The position numbers and the translations under genes were made by a program. Below, piece after piece: positions 28,038 through 35,773 of a DNA stretch of 64,000 nt. This DNA comes from Bacteroidota bacterium (GTDB lineage: Bacteria > Bacteroidota > Bacteroidia > UKL13-3): contig JAIXSO010000013.1 of the NCBI GenBank assembly GCA_027484685.1, positions 85,654 through 149,653 on the forward strand. Reading direction: 5' to 3'. The number at the start of each line of letters is the position of its first letter. Positions within the stretch are counted from its first letter, which is position 1. A model generated the notes under the pieces. It did not search any database. It saw only the letters and a list, made by a program, of their open reading frames with translations, and was not told the DNA's origin.

Positions 28038-29174
28038 TTATTTAAACTTGTTTCTTAAATCGGTCATTGGCTTTTCAAAGAACACAAATATAAGTGTTGA
28101 TACACCAAGGCATAAAGCCCAAAATAACAAATAAACCAATAGCGCAGTGGTAAAATTCCAATTGGCTCCACCGTTTGAATAGTATTTAAAACTTTCGGCA
28201 AATAAACCGCCATTTGTAAGGTATAATGAGTACGAAATAATAGAAATACCTGTAATAGGTTTTGCTAAAAATTGGTATTTGGTTTGTTTGTATTCCGACA
28301 AATAAGGAATAATAAACGAAATAAAAATACTTAGCATAGGCGAGAACAAAACGTTTGACAATAAACTTTGATGGTCGTCAGTTATTTTTTTCTGAAAGGT
28401 CATTAAAACGGCTATTCCCACTAAACCTATAATAAGTGCAGGAACACTTATTTTTTTCCAAAACGAGTGATAATAATGTGCTATATAAGCCAATATAAAA
28501 CCAAAGTAAATGGCATCTAATCTTATTAAAGCTACTTCTCTAAAATGATAACTCCAACGGTAATCGGGTTGTAAAAAGTATTTTGAATAAATAATCCGCA
28601 AAATAGTTACCATTACAATGAGTAAAACACTGATATTTAAAAAATACGTTGCTTTTCCTTTGTTGTTTTTACCAAACCATAATACCGAAACGCTTAATAA
28701 TAAAGGCGAAATTAAGTACGAAATTTCTTCAATACATAAACTCCACGATTCTTCAAAAAAGTAAGGAGGGTAGTTCCAAATGTTTTGTAAAAAGAAAAAA
28801 TACCTCCATAAAGTATCTGGTCTATCTAAAAAGTAAAATAATACATAAACCATTAATATTAAATAGTAGGTAGGTAGGGTTCTAAACCAACGCCTAATCC
28901 AGAAGTTTTTTACAGCACTAAAATCGAGTGAAAAGTTGTTTTTTTCAAATTGTTTTAAAAGAATTCCTCCAATTAAAAAACCACTTAATACAAAAAATAA
29001 TTCAACACCTAAAATGCCACTTCCATGTAAAATTGCTCTTAAAGGTTTTGGAAAGGTGGCTGTCATCCAGCGGGCGTGGCCTAATACCACTAATACGATG
29101 GCCGCAAATCGCAATAAATCTAATCCAAAAATTCTATTGTCTGTTTTAAATATATCAGCAAAACGTTTATACAT
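28038..29174 (-). CDS. Membrane acyltransferase (OafA/acyltransferase 3 family)
   Basis: 378 residues with about ten membrane helices. The N-terminal family motif is intact: GLDLLRFAAIVLVVLGHARW (the Arg and the catalytic His), then GVELFFVLSGFLIGGILLKQ, then FWIRRWFRTLPTYYL. A conserved ESWSLCIEE (E-x-x-Y/S-type motif near residue 145) completes the active-site set. Such enzymes transfer acetyl or other acyl groups to extracytoplasmic sugars such as O-antigen or capsule. No glycan cluster surrounds it, so the acceptor is unknown. It is convergent with the receptor gene and stands alone. Confidence 0.88.
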   Translation of the reverse strand: MYKRFADIFKTDNRIFGLDLLRFAAIVLVVLGHARWMTATFPKPLRAILHGSGILGVELFFVLSGFLIGGILLKQFEKNNFSLDFSAVKNFWIRRWFRTLPTYYLILMVYVLFYFLDRPDTLWRYFFFLQNIWNYPPYFFEESWSLCIEEISYLISPLLLSVSVLWFGKNNKGKATYFLNISVLLIVMVTILRIIYSKYFLQPDYRWSYHFREVALIRLDAIYFGFILAYIAHYYHSFWKKISVPALIIGLVGIAVLMTFQKKITDDHQSLLSNVLFSPMLSIFISFIIPYLSEYKQTKYQFLAKPITGISIISYSLYLTNGGLFAESFKYYSNGGANWNFTTALLVYLLFWALCLGVSTLIFVFFEKPMTDLRNKFK

Positions 29175-29390
29175 ACTTTAAAAATAAACACAAATAAAAA
29201 TAATTAATGCCTATTTATTAAATAATACTATATACAATATTGGTTGAAATACTTAAATATAGACACTTTTTTTAAATAATTGATTATAAGTTTTATAAGA
29301 AAACTATTTATTTAAAATTTAAATATACTCAATATATACAAAAGCTATTTTTAGCATTATACATAAAAAAAGTAATAAATTTGAAACTAT

Positions 29391-30470
29391 ATGCAAATGA
29401 TTAAAAGCGTGCAAAATGTTTTGGTGGTATTTATTTTAGTTTTGTTATCGTGTAATAAACAAAGTAGTAATACCAATACTAATAATACAGCTAATGAACA
29501 ATTTATTAAAGGCGTTGATGCCTCCTTTATTCCTGAAATTAGAACTACCAATTTAACGTTTTACAATGCAGAAAATGTAAAGGAAGATATGTTGTTAACG
29601 CTTAAAAATGCTGGCGTAAATACCATTAGGTTGCGTATTTGGAATAATCCAACCAACGGACACAGCAACTTAGCAGAGGTAAAAGCATTTGCCGATGAAG
29701 TAAAACAATTAAACATGAAAGTGTGGCTTACTGTGCATTATTCCGATACTTGGGCCGACCCAGGAGCGCAAACCAAACCAATGGCTTGGAGCAATAGTAG
29801 TTTTAGTCAGTTAAAAGATAGCGTTTATAATTTTACCAAAACAATTGTAACCAATATTAACCCTGATTATATTCAAATAGGAAACGAAATTAACAATGGT
29901 TTTTTATGGCCCGAAGGAAGCACTAATTATATCAACCAAATGGTGCAATTGCTGCAAAGTGGCGCTAAAGCAGTGCGCGATGTAAATGCCAACAGTAAAA
30001 TTATGATACACCATGCAGGTTATAAAAATGCCGAATGGTTTTTTAGCCAAATAAAAACAGTTGACTATGATTTGATTGGAATTTCGTATTACCCTACTTG
30101 GCACGGCAAAGGATTAGATACTTTGCAAACCAATTTGATAAGCTTAAATACTTTATTTAAAAAACCAGTAGTTATAGCCGAAACTTCTTATCCATTTACC
30201 TTTGGTTATAACGATTGGACAAACAATATAATTGGCGATAGCAGTCAAATATTAAAGCAGTTTACAGCTACTGAGCAAGGACAAAAAGAGTACATGCAAG
30301 CCATTTTAACTTTAACTAAAATTACTCCAAATGCTATTGGGTTTTGTTATTGGGGAGCCGATTATGTAAGTTTTAGAGGTAACCAATCCAAAGATGGTTC
30401 AAGTTACGAAAACCAAGCATTTTGGAATTTTGACAACAAGGCATTGCCTGTTTTACAAGTTTTTGAATAA
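29391..30470 (+). CDS. GH53 arabinogalactan endo-beta-1,4-galactanase, lipoprotein
   Basis: 359 residues. A lipoprotein signal with lipobox LLSC (Cys21) anchors it to the outer membrane. The (beta/alpha)8 barrel carries KGVDASFIPEI, NTIRLRIWNNP and VWLTVHYSDTWADPGAQTKP, all typical of GH53. The acid/base is Glu166 (IQIGNEINNG) and the nucleophile Glu264 (VVIAETSYPF). It cleaves beta-1,4-galactan side chains of type I arabinogalactan or pectin. It is not inside a polysaccharide utilisation locus: the flanking genes are an acyltransferase and an unknown protein. A TAAATTTG element at 29376-29383 is only 7 bases before the ATG, so a very short or absent leader is possible. Confidence 0.92.
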   Translation: MQMIKSVQNVLVVFILVLLSCNKQSSNTNTNNTANEQFIKGVDASFIPEIRTTNLTFYNAENVKEDMLLTLKNAGVNTIRLRIWNNPTNGHSNLAEVKAFADEVKQLNMKVWLTVHYSDTWADPGAQTKPMAWSNSSFSQLKDSVYNFTKTIVTNINPDYIQIGNEINNGFLWPEGSTNYINQMVQLLQSGAKAVRDVNANSKIMIHHAGYKNAEWFFSQIKTVDYDLIGISYYPTWHGKGLDTLQTNLISLNTLFKKPVVIAETSYPFTFGYNDWTNNIIGDSSQILKQFTATEQGQKEYMQAILTLTKITPNAIGFCYWGADYVSFRGNQSKDGSSYENQAFWNFDNKALPVLQVFE

Positions 30471-30502
30471 GGAATTGGGAAGGCTAAAGAGTTCCAATGT
30501 AT

Positions 30503-30533
30503 GGCTTCTGAGCCTAGTCGAAGCATTTTTTTT
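30503..30533 (+). terminator. Possible terminator of the galactanase gene
   Basis: Short stem GCTTC (30504-30508) with GAAGC (30520-30524), followed by eight T. The stem is short, so strength is uncertain. Confidence 0.45.
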
Positions 30534-30556
30534 CGTCAGCTTTCTATTATTTTAGT

Positions 30557-31096
30557 CTATTTGTCTAAAGGTTTCCATTGTCCTTTTTTGAAATAAACGT
30601 TATTAAATTTTGGTGAGCAAAATACTAAATAGAAGCTCCAAGCATTGCGATAAGTTGTAGGATTACTAGTTATAATGTGGTGAGCTGGTTGCTCCATATT
30701 TATTATCAGTCGTTCCGAACCATAATATTTGGTTGTTGTAATTGTCCCCTTGTATGTTTTAAAAATTTTCTCTTTGTCTGTTATATAAAAGTAAATAGAG
30801 TCATTCTTTTTTATTTCAAATCTAAAATTGTTGTATTGCCAGTCCGCTTGTGGTCCACAGAAATAATCACGATTAATTACATATTGTCCATAATAATCTT
30901 CTTTTTCTAGTACTGTCTTACTGTTAAACCAAGCTAAGGCTATTACTGAGCATATAAGTCCTAATATTACAATCCAAAAACCCATTAATATTTTTAAGAA
31001 TATTCTTTTTGTTGTAATTAACCAAGCCGAAAAAAGTAAACCTGACGCTGGAAATAGAATAAAGAAAAAAATTGTTCCCCAAAAAAATAATGCCAT
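30557..31096 (-). CDS. Small membrane protein of unknown function
   Basis: 179 residues. Two hydrophobic helices at the N-terminus (about 3-27 and 33-57, FLKILMGFWIVILGLICSVI) are followed by a soluble, aromatic-rich domain (YYGQYVINRDYFCGPQADWQ, FRFEIKKNDSIYFYITDKE). This form (two TM helices then a beta-rich domain) is common among uncharacterised Bacteroidota proteins that report on culture or surface conditions, but I recognise no family. It is at the left border of the accessory island and may be part of it. Confidence 0.6.
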   Translation of the reverse strand: MALFFWGTIFFFILFPASGLLFSAWLITTKRIFLKILMGFWIVILGLICSVIALAWFNSKTVLEKEDYYGQYVINRDYFCGPQADWQYNNFRFEIKKNDSIYFYITDKEKIFKTYKGTITTTKYYGSERLIINMEQPAHHIITSNPTTYRNAWSFYLVFCSPKFNNVYFKKGQWKPLDK

Positions 31097-31271
31097 TTTT
31101 CATTTATATTTTAGCTGCCACTTTGGGTCAGCGTTTGAATCTCTCTAAATAGTTATTATTCACAAATTGGATGTAAACATGCGGATAAAAACATGAAAAA
31201 CAAAGTAAAAATTTAAACTCCCAATGCAAGCGCCCTCGCCTGTATGGAGAGTTTAGTTTATAGAGAATGTT

Positions 31272-31305
31272 CTTGTTGGTGACGGTTCGCTCAAACACCA
31301 ACAAG
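31272..31305 (+). repeat. REP-like palindrome, copy A
   Basis: Perfect 10-bp stem CTTGTTGGTG (31272-31281) with CACCAACAAG (31296-31305) and a 14-base loop ACGGTTCGCTCAAA. A second CACCAAC follows at 31314-31320. It lies just downstream of the mepB stop, between that gene and the membrane protein gene. Confidence 0.85.
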
Positions 31306-31330
31306 GGCAAAAACACCAACACATTGGAAA

Positions 31331-31846
31331 TTATCTTGTAAACAACTCCCTAGCCAAGTTAAGGTTAGTTGTATTGTTGTTTTTAATTGTTAAAAAGTAT
31401 TTTGTTTGCCAACTTTGGGTTTTAGCTGCTTGTTTATTTGTTGCTATGTCCCAAGGAGGATAAACCCTAATTCCGCGTTTTCCTTCTTTGCCATCTTGGG
31501 TTATTATGCCATTATCTGCTAAAACAGATTTTGGGAAAATAAACTGCCCTAAGTTATCATCGTTTCTTGAGGTAATAACTATAAAATCAAAATCATCTAA
31601 TATATTAAAGGGTTCCGTTAATCCGTTGTTATTTCTTTTCCAAATGCTTACAAACTGACCTGTTTTAGTAGGTGTAATTTTTGAATTTCGGTATTGAATT
31701 ATTTTTCCATTTAGTATAAACGAACAAGCTGCATACCCCAAACTTTCTGAACTTAGCTCAAAGTTGGTTAAGCCAAAGCCACATGGGTTATAAACCAATT
31801 CTTGGATAACTTTCAAATTATTATCAATTGTATTTTCTATGGTCAT
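31331..31846 (-). CDS. MepB-family protein
   Basis: 171 residues, cytoplasmic. The match to MepB proteins is strong along the length: YAACSFILNGKIIQYRNSKI, TPTKTGQFVSIWKRN, DDFDFIVITSRNDDNLGQFI, FPKSVLADNGIITQDGKEGK and RGIRVYPPWDIATNKQA. MepB was named from the staphylococcal mepRAB operon; its function remains unknown. Here it is without an efflux pump or MarR regulator, and sits in the palindrome-rich island between copies A and B. It is likely an accessory gene acquired by transfer. Confidence 0.85.
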   Translation of the reverse strand: MTIENTIDNNLKVIQELVYNPCGFGLTNFELSSESLGYAACSFILNGKIIQYRNSKITPTKTGQFVSIWKRNNNGLTEPFNILDDFDFIVITSRNDDNLGQFIFPKSVLADNGIITQDGKEGKRGIRVYPPWDIATNKQAAKTQSWQTKYFLTIKNNNTTNLNLARELFTR

Positions 31847-31891
31847 ATTTTATTACCGATGCAGCCGTTTTAGTATTGTTTTTTTACTGCC

Positions 31892-31925
31892 TTTGTTGGT
31901 GTTTAGCGAAGCGTCACCATAAAAA
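31892..31925 (-). repeat. REP-like palindrome, copy B
   Basis: Read on the minus strand: TATGGTG, ACGCTTCGCTAAA loop, CACCAACAAAGG. One arm is eroded (CACCAT instead of CACCAA on the plus strand). It lies 10 bases past the end of the RAYT gene, in inverted orientation to copy C on its other side. Confidence 0.75.
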
Positions 31926-31934
31926 CATATATTT

Positions 31935-32450
31935 TTAAAACAATTCATTATATTGTGTTAAAAATTGAAAACTATGAGACAAATTATTATAAAACAACTC
32001 AGATGAATAAACATAATTACCTTTTTGGTTGATGATATTCCATTTTTCATGATATTGATTTTTATTAATATAATTTAGTTTTTGAATAAGCACTTCCTTA
32101 CTAAATAATTGAATACACAAAGGGTTTCTCTCCCAAATTTGATATTTTCTATCTTTAGCACTTACTTTAAACTTTTCTAAAACCAATGGATGATTAATGG
32201 TTAAATCTGCCTTTATCTGTTGTGCAGTATATTTCATAAAACTTTGTTGAATTTTATCTAAACTATATTCACTATTTATTTGCCATATTAAATGAATATG
32301 ATTTGGCATAATAACAAATCCATAAACTTTAACTTTATTCTATATACATAAAAACGCTAAACAATCAATGATTATTTGTTTGTACTTATCTGGCTTTAGC
32401 AAATGTTTCCATTCTAAAATGATAGCAGTATAAAAATAGGGATAATTCAT
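31935..32450 (-). pseudogene. REP-associated tyrosine transposase (RAYT), interrupted by a stop codon
   Basis: Reading minus from the ATG at 32450: MNYPYFYTAIILEWKHLLKP, then 16 more residues to FLCI, then TAG at 32342-32340, then NKVKVYGFVIMPNHIHLIW and on to the stop at 31935. All is in one frame (172 codons including both stops). MPNHIHLIW is the HUH metal-binding motif of Y1/TnpA-REP proteins. The usual short conserved region containing the catalytic Tyr would be downstream (KEVLIQKLNYINKNQYH). RAYTs are single-copy chromosomal relatives of IS200/IS605 transposases that handle REP palindromes. Palindromes flank it on both sides (copies B and C). The single stop suggests recent inactivation, unless translation restarts at the second ATG (32309), which would lack the N-terminal strand. 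Confidence 0.85.
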
Positions 32451-32495
32451 ATTTAAAAATTTATTCAAATTTTAGAAGTTTTTGTTATAGTAATT

Positions 32496-32529
32496 CTTGT
32501 TGGTGTTGCTTCGCTAAAACACTCACAAG
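32496..32529 (+). repeat. REP-like palindrome, copy C
   Basis: CTTGTTGGTG (32496-32505), loop TTGCTTCGCTAAAA, then CACTCACAAG (32520-32529), two mismatches in the right arm. It lies upstream of the RAYT gene. Confidence 0.8.
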
Positions 32530-32593
32530 GGCGAATGCAAAGTAAAAATACGATTTTGTTGCAAATGAGCAAACCAACGACTGTAATGTTGAA

Positions 32594-32905
32594 TTACATT
32601 GAGTATAGTGTTTTTAAAAAAGTGCCATAGGTTCCAATATCAATAAGTTCTTTTTTTGTCGATTTTATTGCAAGTCCGAACATATGAGTCTCTTCGTCAA
32701 AATAAATCTTATAGCCATTTCCGTCTTTTGTCTCTTCTAATATCGTCCATAGTTCGTAAATATTGGTCAAATCATCTGCGTTTTTATACCTCAGTTTTGT
32801 TGGCTCAATTAAACATTTAGTTAAGTCAAGTCCAAACACATTTTTCAAGTCTGGTTCAACTTGCAATTCAAGACTTATTATCTCTTTTATTTCTGTAGAT
32901 GTCAT
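32594..32905 (-). CDS. Small acidic protein of unknown function
   Basis: 103 residues, no signal or membrane segment, acidic. Content: a helix (STEIKEIISLELQVEPDL), a central strand pair around TNIYELWTILEETKDGNGYK, and IYFDEETHMFGLAI, then GTYGTFLKTLYSM. The size and form recall small immunity-like or cytosolic proteins of accessory regions, but I do not recognise a family. It is bounded by palindrome copies C and D, each in the adjacent spacer. Confidence 0.6.
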   Translation of the reverse strand: MTSTEIKEIISLELQVEPDLKNVFGLDLTKCLIEPTKLRYKNADDLTNIYELWTILEETKDGNGYKIYFDEETHMFGLAIKSTKKELIDIGTYGTFLKTLYSM

Positions 32906-32936
32906 TAATTGAAAGCTTAGTTTTTAAATATTTTAT

Positions 32937-32970
32937 GTTGGTGCCTATTCGCTAATACGCTAATACGAGA
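32937..32970 (+). repeat. REP-like palindrome, copy D (half element)
   Basis: GTTGGTG (32937-32943) with CCTATTCGCTAATA loop sequence matches the left half of copies A, C and F. The right arm CACCAAC is missing; instead CGCTAATA is duplicated. A decayed copy. Confidence 0.55.
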
Positions 32971-32979
32971 GAAAAAAAA

Positions 32980-33437
32980 TCAAATTGAATTTAGTACAGC
33001 AATAATATCATCTCCATACTTAGTAATTTTTCTTTCACTAAATCCTTTCACTTTTAAAAGTTCATCTGTAGTTGTTGGATTTAATTTTGCAATTGCTCCA
33101 AGTTGTGAATTATGCGCTATAATATAATGAGGAAAATTTTCTTTAAGAGCTTCATCTGCTCTCCATATTCTTAATGCTTCATAACGACTTTTTTCTTCTG
33201 TATTTAAAGTTGAAAGGTCGAATGTTATTGGTTTTTCTGTTGTTTTTTCTTGATGTTCTTCTAAAATAGGGGTGTCTAAATAAAAAACAAGAATTGACCA
33301 ATAGTTTGCTTGTGCAGATATAATATGTTGTGTTGCGGTTTTTTTACCGAAACAGTTTGCATAAAAGAATTGATTGCTTCTTCATCTTGATGCAAGTTTT
33401 CTTTGTTAAGCCTTATGTGGAAATGTTTTACTTTCAT
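32980..33437 (-). pseudogene. HRDC-domain protein gene split by a frameshift
   Basis: The minus strand from the ATG at 33437 reads MKVKHFHIRLNKENLHQDEE and on to QTVSVKK. It then changes frame at a run of seven A (T7 on the plus strand, 33339-33345) and continues as TATQHIISAQANYWSILVFY, and about 100 more residues to the stop at 32980. The second part contains an HRDC domain: EEKSRYEALRIWRADEALKE, FPHYIIAHNSQLGAIAKLNP and TTTDELLKVKGFSERKITKY. Eight A would restore one frame of about 152 residues. HRDC domains bind nucleic acid in RecQ helicases and RNase D; a stand-alone version has unknown function. The shift may be a mutation, a sequencing slip in the homopolymer, or slippage. It lies 10 bases after the HNH gene on the same strand. 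Confidence 0.75.
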
Positions 33438-33447
33438 TGTAATTTAT

Positions 33448-34488
33448 TTATAAGTTATCATGTTTTTTTCTATTACAAGGCTCACAAAGTAGTTGTAGAT
33501 TACGATAACTAGAAGAACCTCCTTTTGAGAAAGGAATTATATGATCGAATTCTAGTTTTTCATTACTGCCACATTGCACGCACATTCCACTATCTCGTTG
33601 CCAAACTTTATCTTTAATATGCTGTTGTATTTGTTCTCGCTTCTGTTTTACTTTACTTGTCACGCTAGACTCCAAATAAAAACTGTAAACGAAATTTTTT
33701 CTTTGGTCAAAAGTCGTATAAACATGTTTCCACTTTAACCATAAATCATCTCGACTTTCGGAACGATTCATATCATCATTACTATTTCCTTTAAGTATTA
33801 TTTTTTCCCAATCATCATCACGTAAATACGCTTGAACAAATTCAAAATTATGGCAGTCATTAACTCCCCATTCTTTTATTCTATAATATTCAAAGGGTGA
33901 GTTTAAAAAATCAGGGGGGGCTGTTTCGCAATATTCAATACATGATTTTATATACTTTTCTCTACATCTTTCTTCTTCTTTAAATATTGTATCATCATTA
34001 TAATTTAATAAATTTTTAGATAAAGCTGAAAAGTCAGGTATAGGATAGTCTTTATAATATGTATCTACAATATTTAAAATTTCCTCAAATAGAAGTTCAT
34101 AAACTTGATTTTTTTGAATATCTCTTTTTTGAGGATTGAAATAATATGAACCTGCCATCCATGAAGCAATTTGTTTTTGAATTGTAGTAATATTAGTTGT
34201 CTTAAACCAATTATATAGTTTTGGTTGTATTGCAACTGCAAAAACTTGATCGTAAGGAAAGTCAAATATGCCCTTGTTTACCAAATCATGAAACTTTATG
34301 AGATTATTATATTCATCTATTGATGTTATATAAAATGAAATATAATTAGTATTATATTTAGTTCTTAGGTATTTAATATTACTAACTCTTTTTAAAAACT
34401 CTATTTTAGTTAGTTTAGCTTTATTATTAATAAAAGCATCAATTAAAACAACTTGTCCTTTTAATGTTTCGTTATGGTCGAGATACAT
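33448..34488 (-). CDS. HNH endonuclease with unknown N-terminal region
   Basis: 346 residues. The C-terminal 50 residues are a clear HNH (GmHNH/zinc-ribbon) domain: WQRDSGMCVQCGSNEKLEFD, then HIIPFSKGGSSSYRNLQLLC and EPCNRKKH. The four Cys (CVQC and CEPC) bind zinc; DH and N-x-x-x-C complete the fold. The first 290 residues are not recognised. They are Tyr/Asn/Lys-rich with no membrane segment, and one part (WLKWKHVYTTFDQRKNFVYS) looks beta-rich. It probably cuts DNA, with the N-terminal part as sensor or specificity module. It follows the cyclase-like gene by 126 bases on the same strand, which suggests a functional pair (inference). Nearby palindromes and decayed genes mark the region as accessory. 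Confidence 0.8.
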   Translation of the reverse strand: MYLDHNETLKGQVVLIDAFINNKAKLTKIEFLKRVSNIKYLRTKYNTNYISFYITSIDEYNNLIKFHDLVNKGIFDFPYDQVFAVAIQPKLYNWFKTTNITTIQKQIASWMAGSYYFNPQKRDIQKNQVYELLFEEILNIVDTYYKDYPIPDFSALSKNLLNYNDDTIFKEEERCREKYIKSCIEYCETAPPDFLNSPFEYYRIKEWGVNDCHNFEFVQAYLRDDDWEKIILKGNSNDDMNRSESRDDLWLKWKHVYTTFDQRKNFVYSFYLESSVTSKVKQKREQIQQHIKDKVWQRDSGMCVQCGSNEKLEFDHIIPFSKGGSSSYRNLQLLCEPCNRKKHDNL

Positions 34489-34511
34489 TTTGTCAAATAT
34501 TTCTTATGTTA

Positions 34512-34631
34512 TTATTTTCTTTTCAAATCAAGTTGTAACATCTTAATCAATAGGATGATTTCTTTGTGTTCTTGTTTGAGTAGCTTTATTAAAATTCCTA
34601 AAAAGTCGAAATTATTATTCTGAAAGACCAC
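34512..34631 (-). CDS. Possible 39-residue peptide between cyclase-like and HNH genes
   Basis: A GTG at 34631 opens a 39-codon frame ending TAA at 34512. It overlaps the last 17 bases of the cyclase-like gene and fills the gap to the HNH gene. The peptide is strongly helical and amphipathic: FLGILIKLLKQEHKEIILLI then KMLQLDLKRK. There is no ATG, and in DNA this AT-rich a frame of this length can occur by chance. It may be a real small third component, the remnant of a longer gene, or nothing. Confidence 0.3.
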   Translation of the reverse strand: MVFQNNNFDFLGILIKLLKQEHKEIILLIKMLQLDLKRK

Positions 34632-35499
34632 TTGAATTTAGGTTTCCTAAGGTCATAATAAATTTCATTAAAGCTTTACCTTTTGATTTAAAAGCAACTT
34701 GAATATGTAAACTATAAATAGATATAGTATTTAATTTTGATTTTATCTCACCAATTTTTAGGACGTCTAAACATTGTATTAAGTTTTTATTTAGACCAAA
34801 TAGAATTGAACTATACGTTTCTTTATCGAATTTTGTTTTAAAAATTGGTATATCAGGGAAATCCTTCTCGGCTTCAAATAACAAACAGGTTTCTATGCTA
34901 TTTAATTCAGAATTAAACCATGTAATAGTATTATTATCAAGTAAAAACCTATTCAACTTATCTTTTGACATTATTCTTGCACAATTAATAATAGCTGGAC
35001 CATAATAGTTTTTTTTATAACAATACACATTATCATATGTTAGTGAATATCTTAAACTAATTTCACCAATAAGATGATGAAGATCGGTGTGTAATTCATT
35101 TCCACTATTGTATCGCACGATATTAGCTTGAAAATAGATCGCGAATATTAATGCTTCGATAGGAGTATTAAAAAGCTGAAATCCTCCATCTCCTGTATCA
35201 ATAAATCTATTTTCGAAATCTGACTGAGTTTTGTACTCAAGGAAGAAACTTTCATTTTTAAGACAGTTCTTTATTGATAGATAATAAAGTTTTTTAAATA
35301 AGTGAGGTACTAATGTCTGTCTAATAGAGTCAAACTGACTATATTGATATATATCAAAACCCAATACAGCCTGAGTTTCGATATGCTCTTGTAGGAAATT
35401 CTCTATATTGGGCTTATTGATTTGTTTTCGTGATTTAATCCTATCTGAAACTGATTCTTGAAGGATTTGATCTAATTCCTTGTCATTTAATTCTTTCAT
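34615..35499 (-). CDS. Divergent class III nucleotide-cyclase-like protein
   Basis: 294 residues, cytoplasmic. By eye a cyclase homology domain spans about residues 42-200. Asp49 in VLGFDIYQYSQ fits the first metal aspartate, and IDTGDGGFQLF (Asp104) fits the second, in the GDG turn. SLRYSLTYDNVYCYKKNYYG then PAIINCARIMS fits the strand with R..G.v....yyG..vN.aaR. The transition-state Arg is Arg175, but Asn is one place off the usual position (N172, with Ile171 where Asn normally sits). The residue that is often Lys before the GDG turn is Ile. So metal binding looks kept but base specificity may be unusual. Such changes occur among pyrimidine (Pycsar-type) cyclases. The last 90 residues are not recognised. 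The downstream HNH nuclease is a possible effector. Family call is moderate; activity and role are inference. Confidence 0.6.
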   Translation of the reverse strand: MKELNDKELDQILQESVSDRIKSRKQINKPNIENFLQEHIETQAVLGFDIYQYSQFDSIRQTLVPHLFKKLYYLSIKNCLKNESFFLEYKTQSDFENRFIDTGDGGFQLFNTPIEALIFAIYFQANIVRYNSGNELHTDLHHLIGEISLRYSLTYDNVYCYKKNYYGPAIINCARIMSKDKLNRFLLDNNTITWFNSELNSIETCLLFEAEKDFPDIPIFKTKFDKETYSSILFGLNKNLIQCLDVLKIGEIKSKLNTISIYSLHIQVAFKSKGKALMKFIMTLGNLNSSGLSE

Positions 35500-35535
35500 A
35501 TTACTATTTTTTACATTGATTATTATATTCTGCCG

Positions 35536-35566
35536 TTGTTGGTTTTTTGCGAAGCGTCACCAACAA
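35536..35566 (-). repeat. REP-like palindrome, copy E
   Basis: TTGTTGGT (35536-35543) and ACCAACAA (35559-35566) form a perfect 8-bp stem. Read on the minus strand the loop is GACGCTTCGCAAAAA, close to the other copies. It lies 36 bases upstream of the cyclase-like start and so is at the right border of the island. Confidence 0.8.
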
Positions 35567-35773
35567 AATTGTTTATTTCCCCTTTAATCAAATAAGCAAA
35601 ACAAACAACACATTTCACATAATTAATTTTATTTCTTATTATTTTTACATCAAATCAAAACAAATGGAAATTAGTTAATAAAGCAAACAAGGTTTGCAAA
35701 TGTTGAAAAATAAGGAATACCTAATTTCAATTGGCACTTCCATAAAGCTTTTGGGACTAGCCTTTAGAATAAA

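Noticed and set aside
31128..31322. Minus-strand 64-codon ORF between the unknown membrane protein and mepB
   Set aside because: Runs through palindrome copy A, has no recognisable features, and lies in a non-coding spacer.
33330..33512. Plus-strand 60-codon ORF
   Set aside because: Overlaps the frameshifted HRDC gene and the HNH 3' end; the minus strand is coding.
33448..34488. Assignment of the HNH protein as a CBASS Cap5 effector
   Set aside because: Cap5 has an N-terminal HNH and a C-terminal SAVED domain; here HNH is at the C-terminus and no SAVED-like features or CD-NTase are seen.
31272..35566. Integron attC sites between cassettes
   Set aside because: The palindromes separate genes like attC sites do, but the box order is GTTGGTG..CACCAAC (attC runs RYYYAAC..GTTRRRY), stems are short and uniform, and a RAYT rather than an integrase is present.
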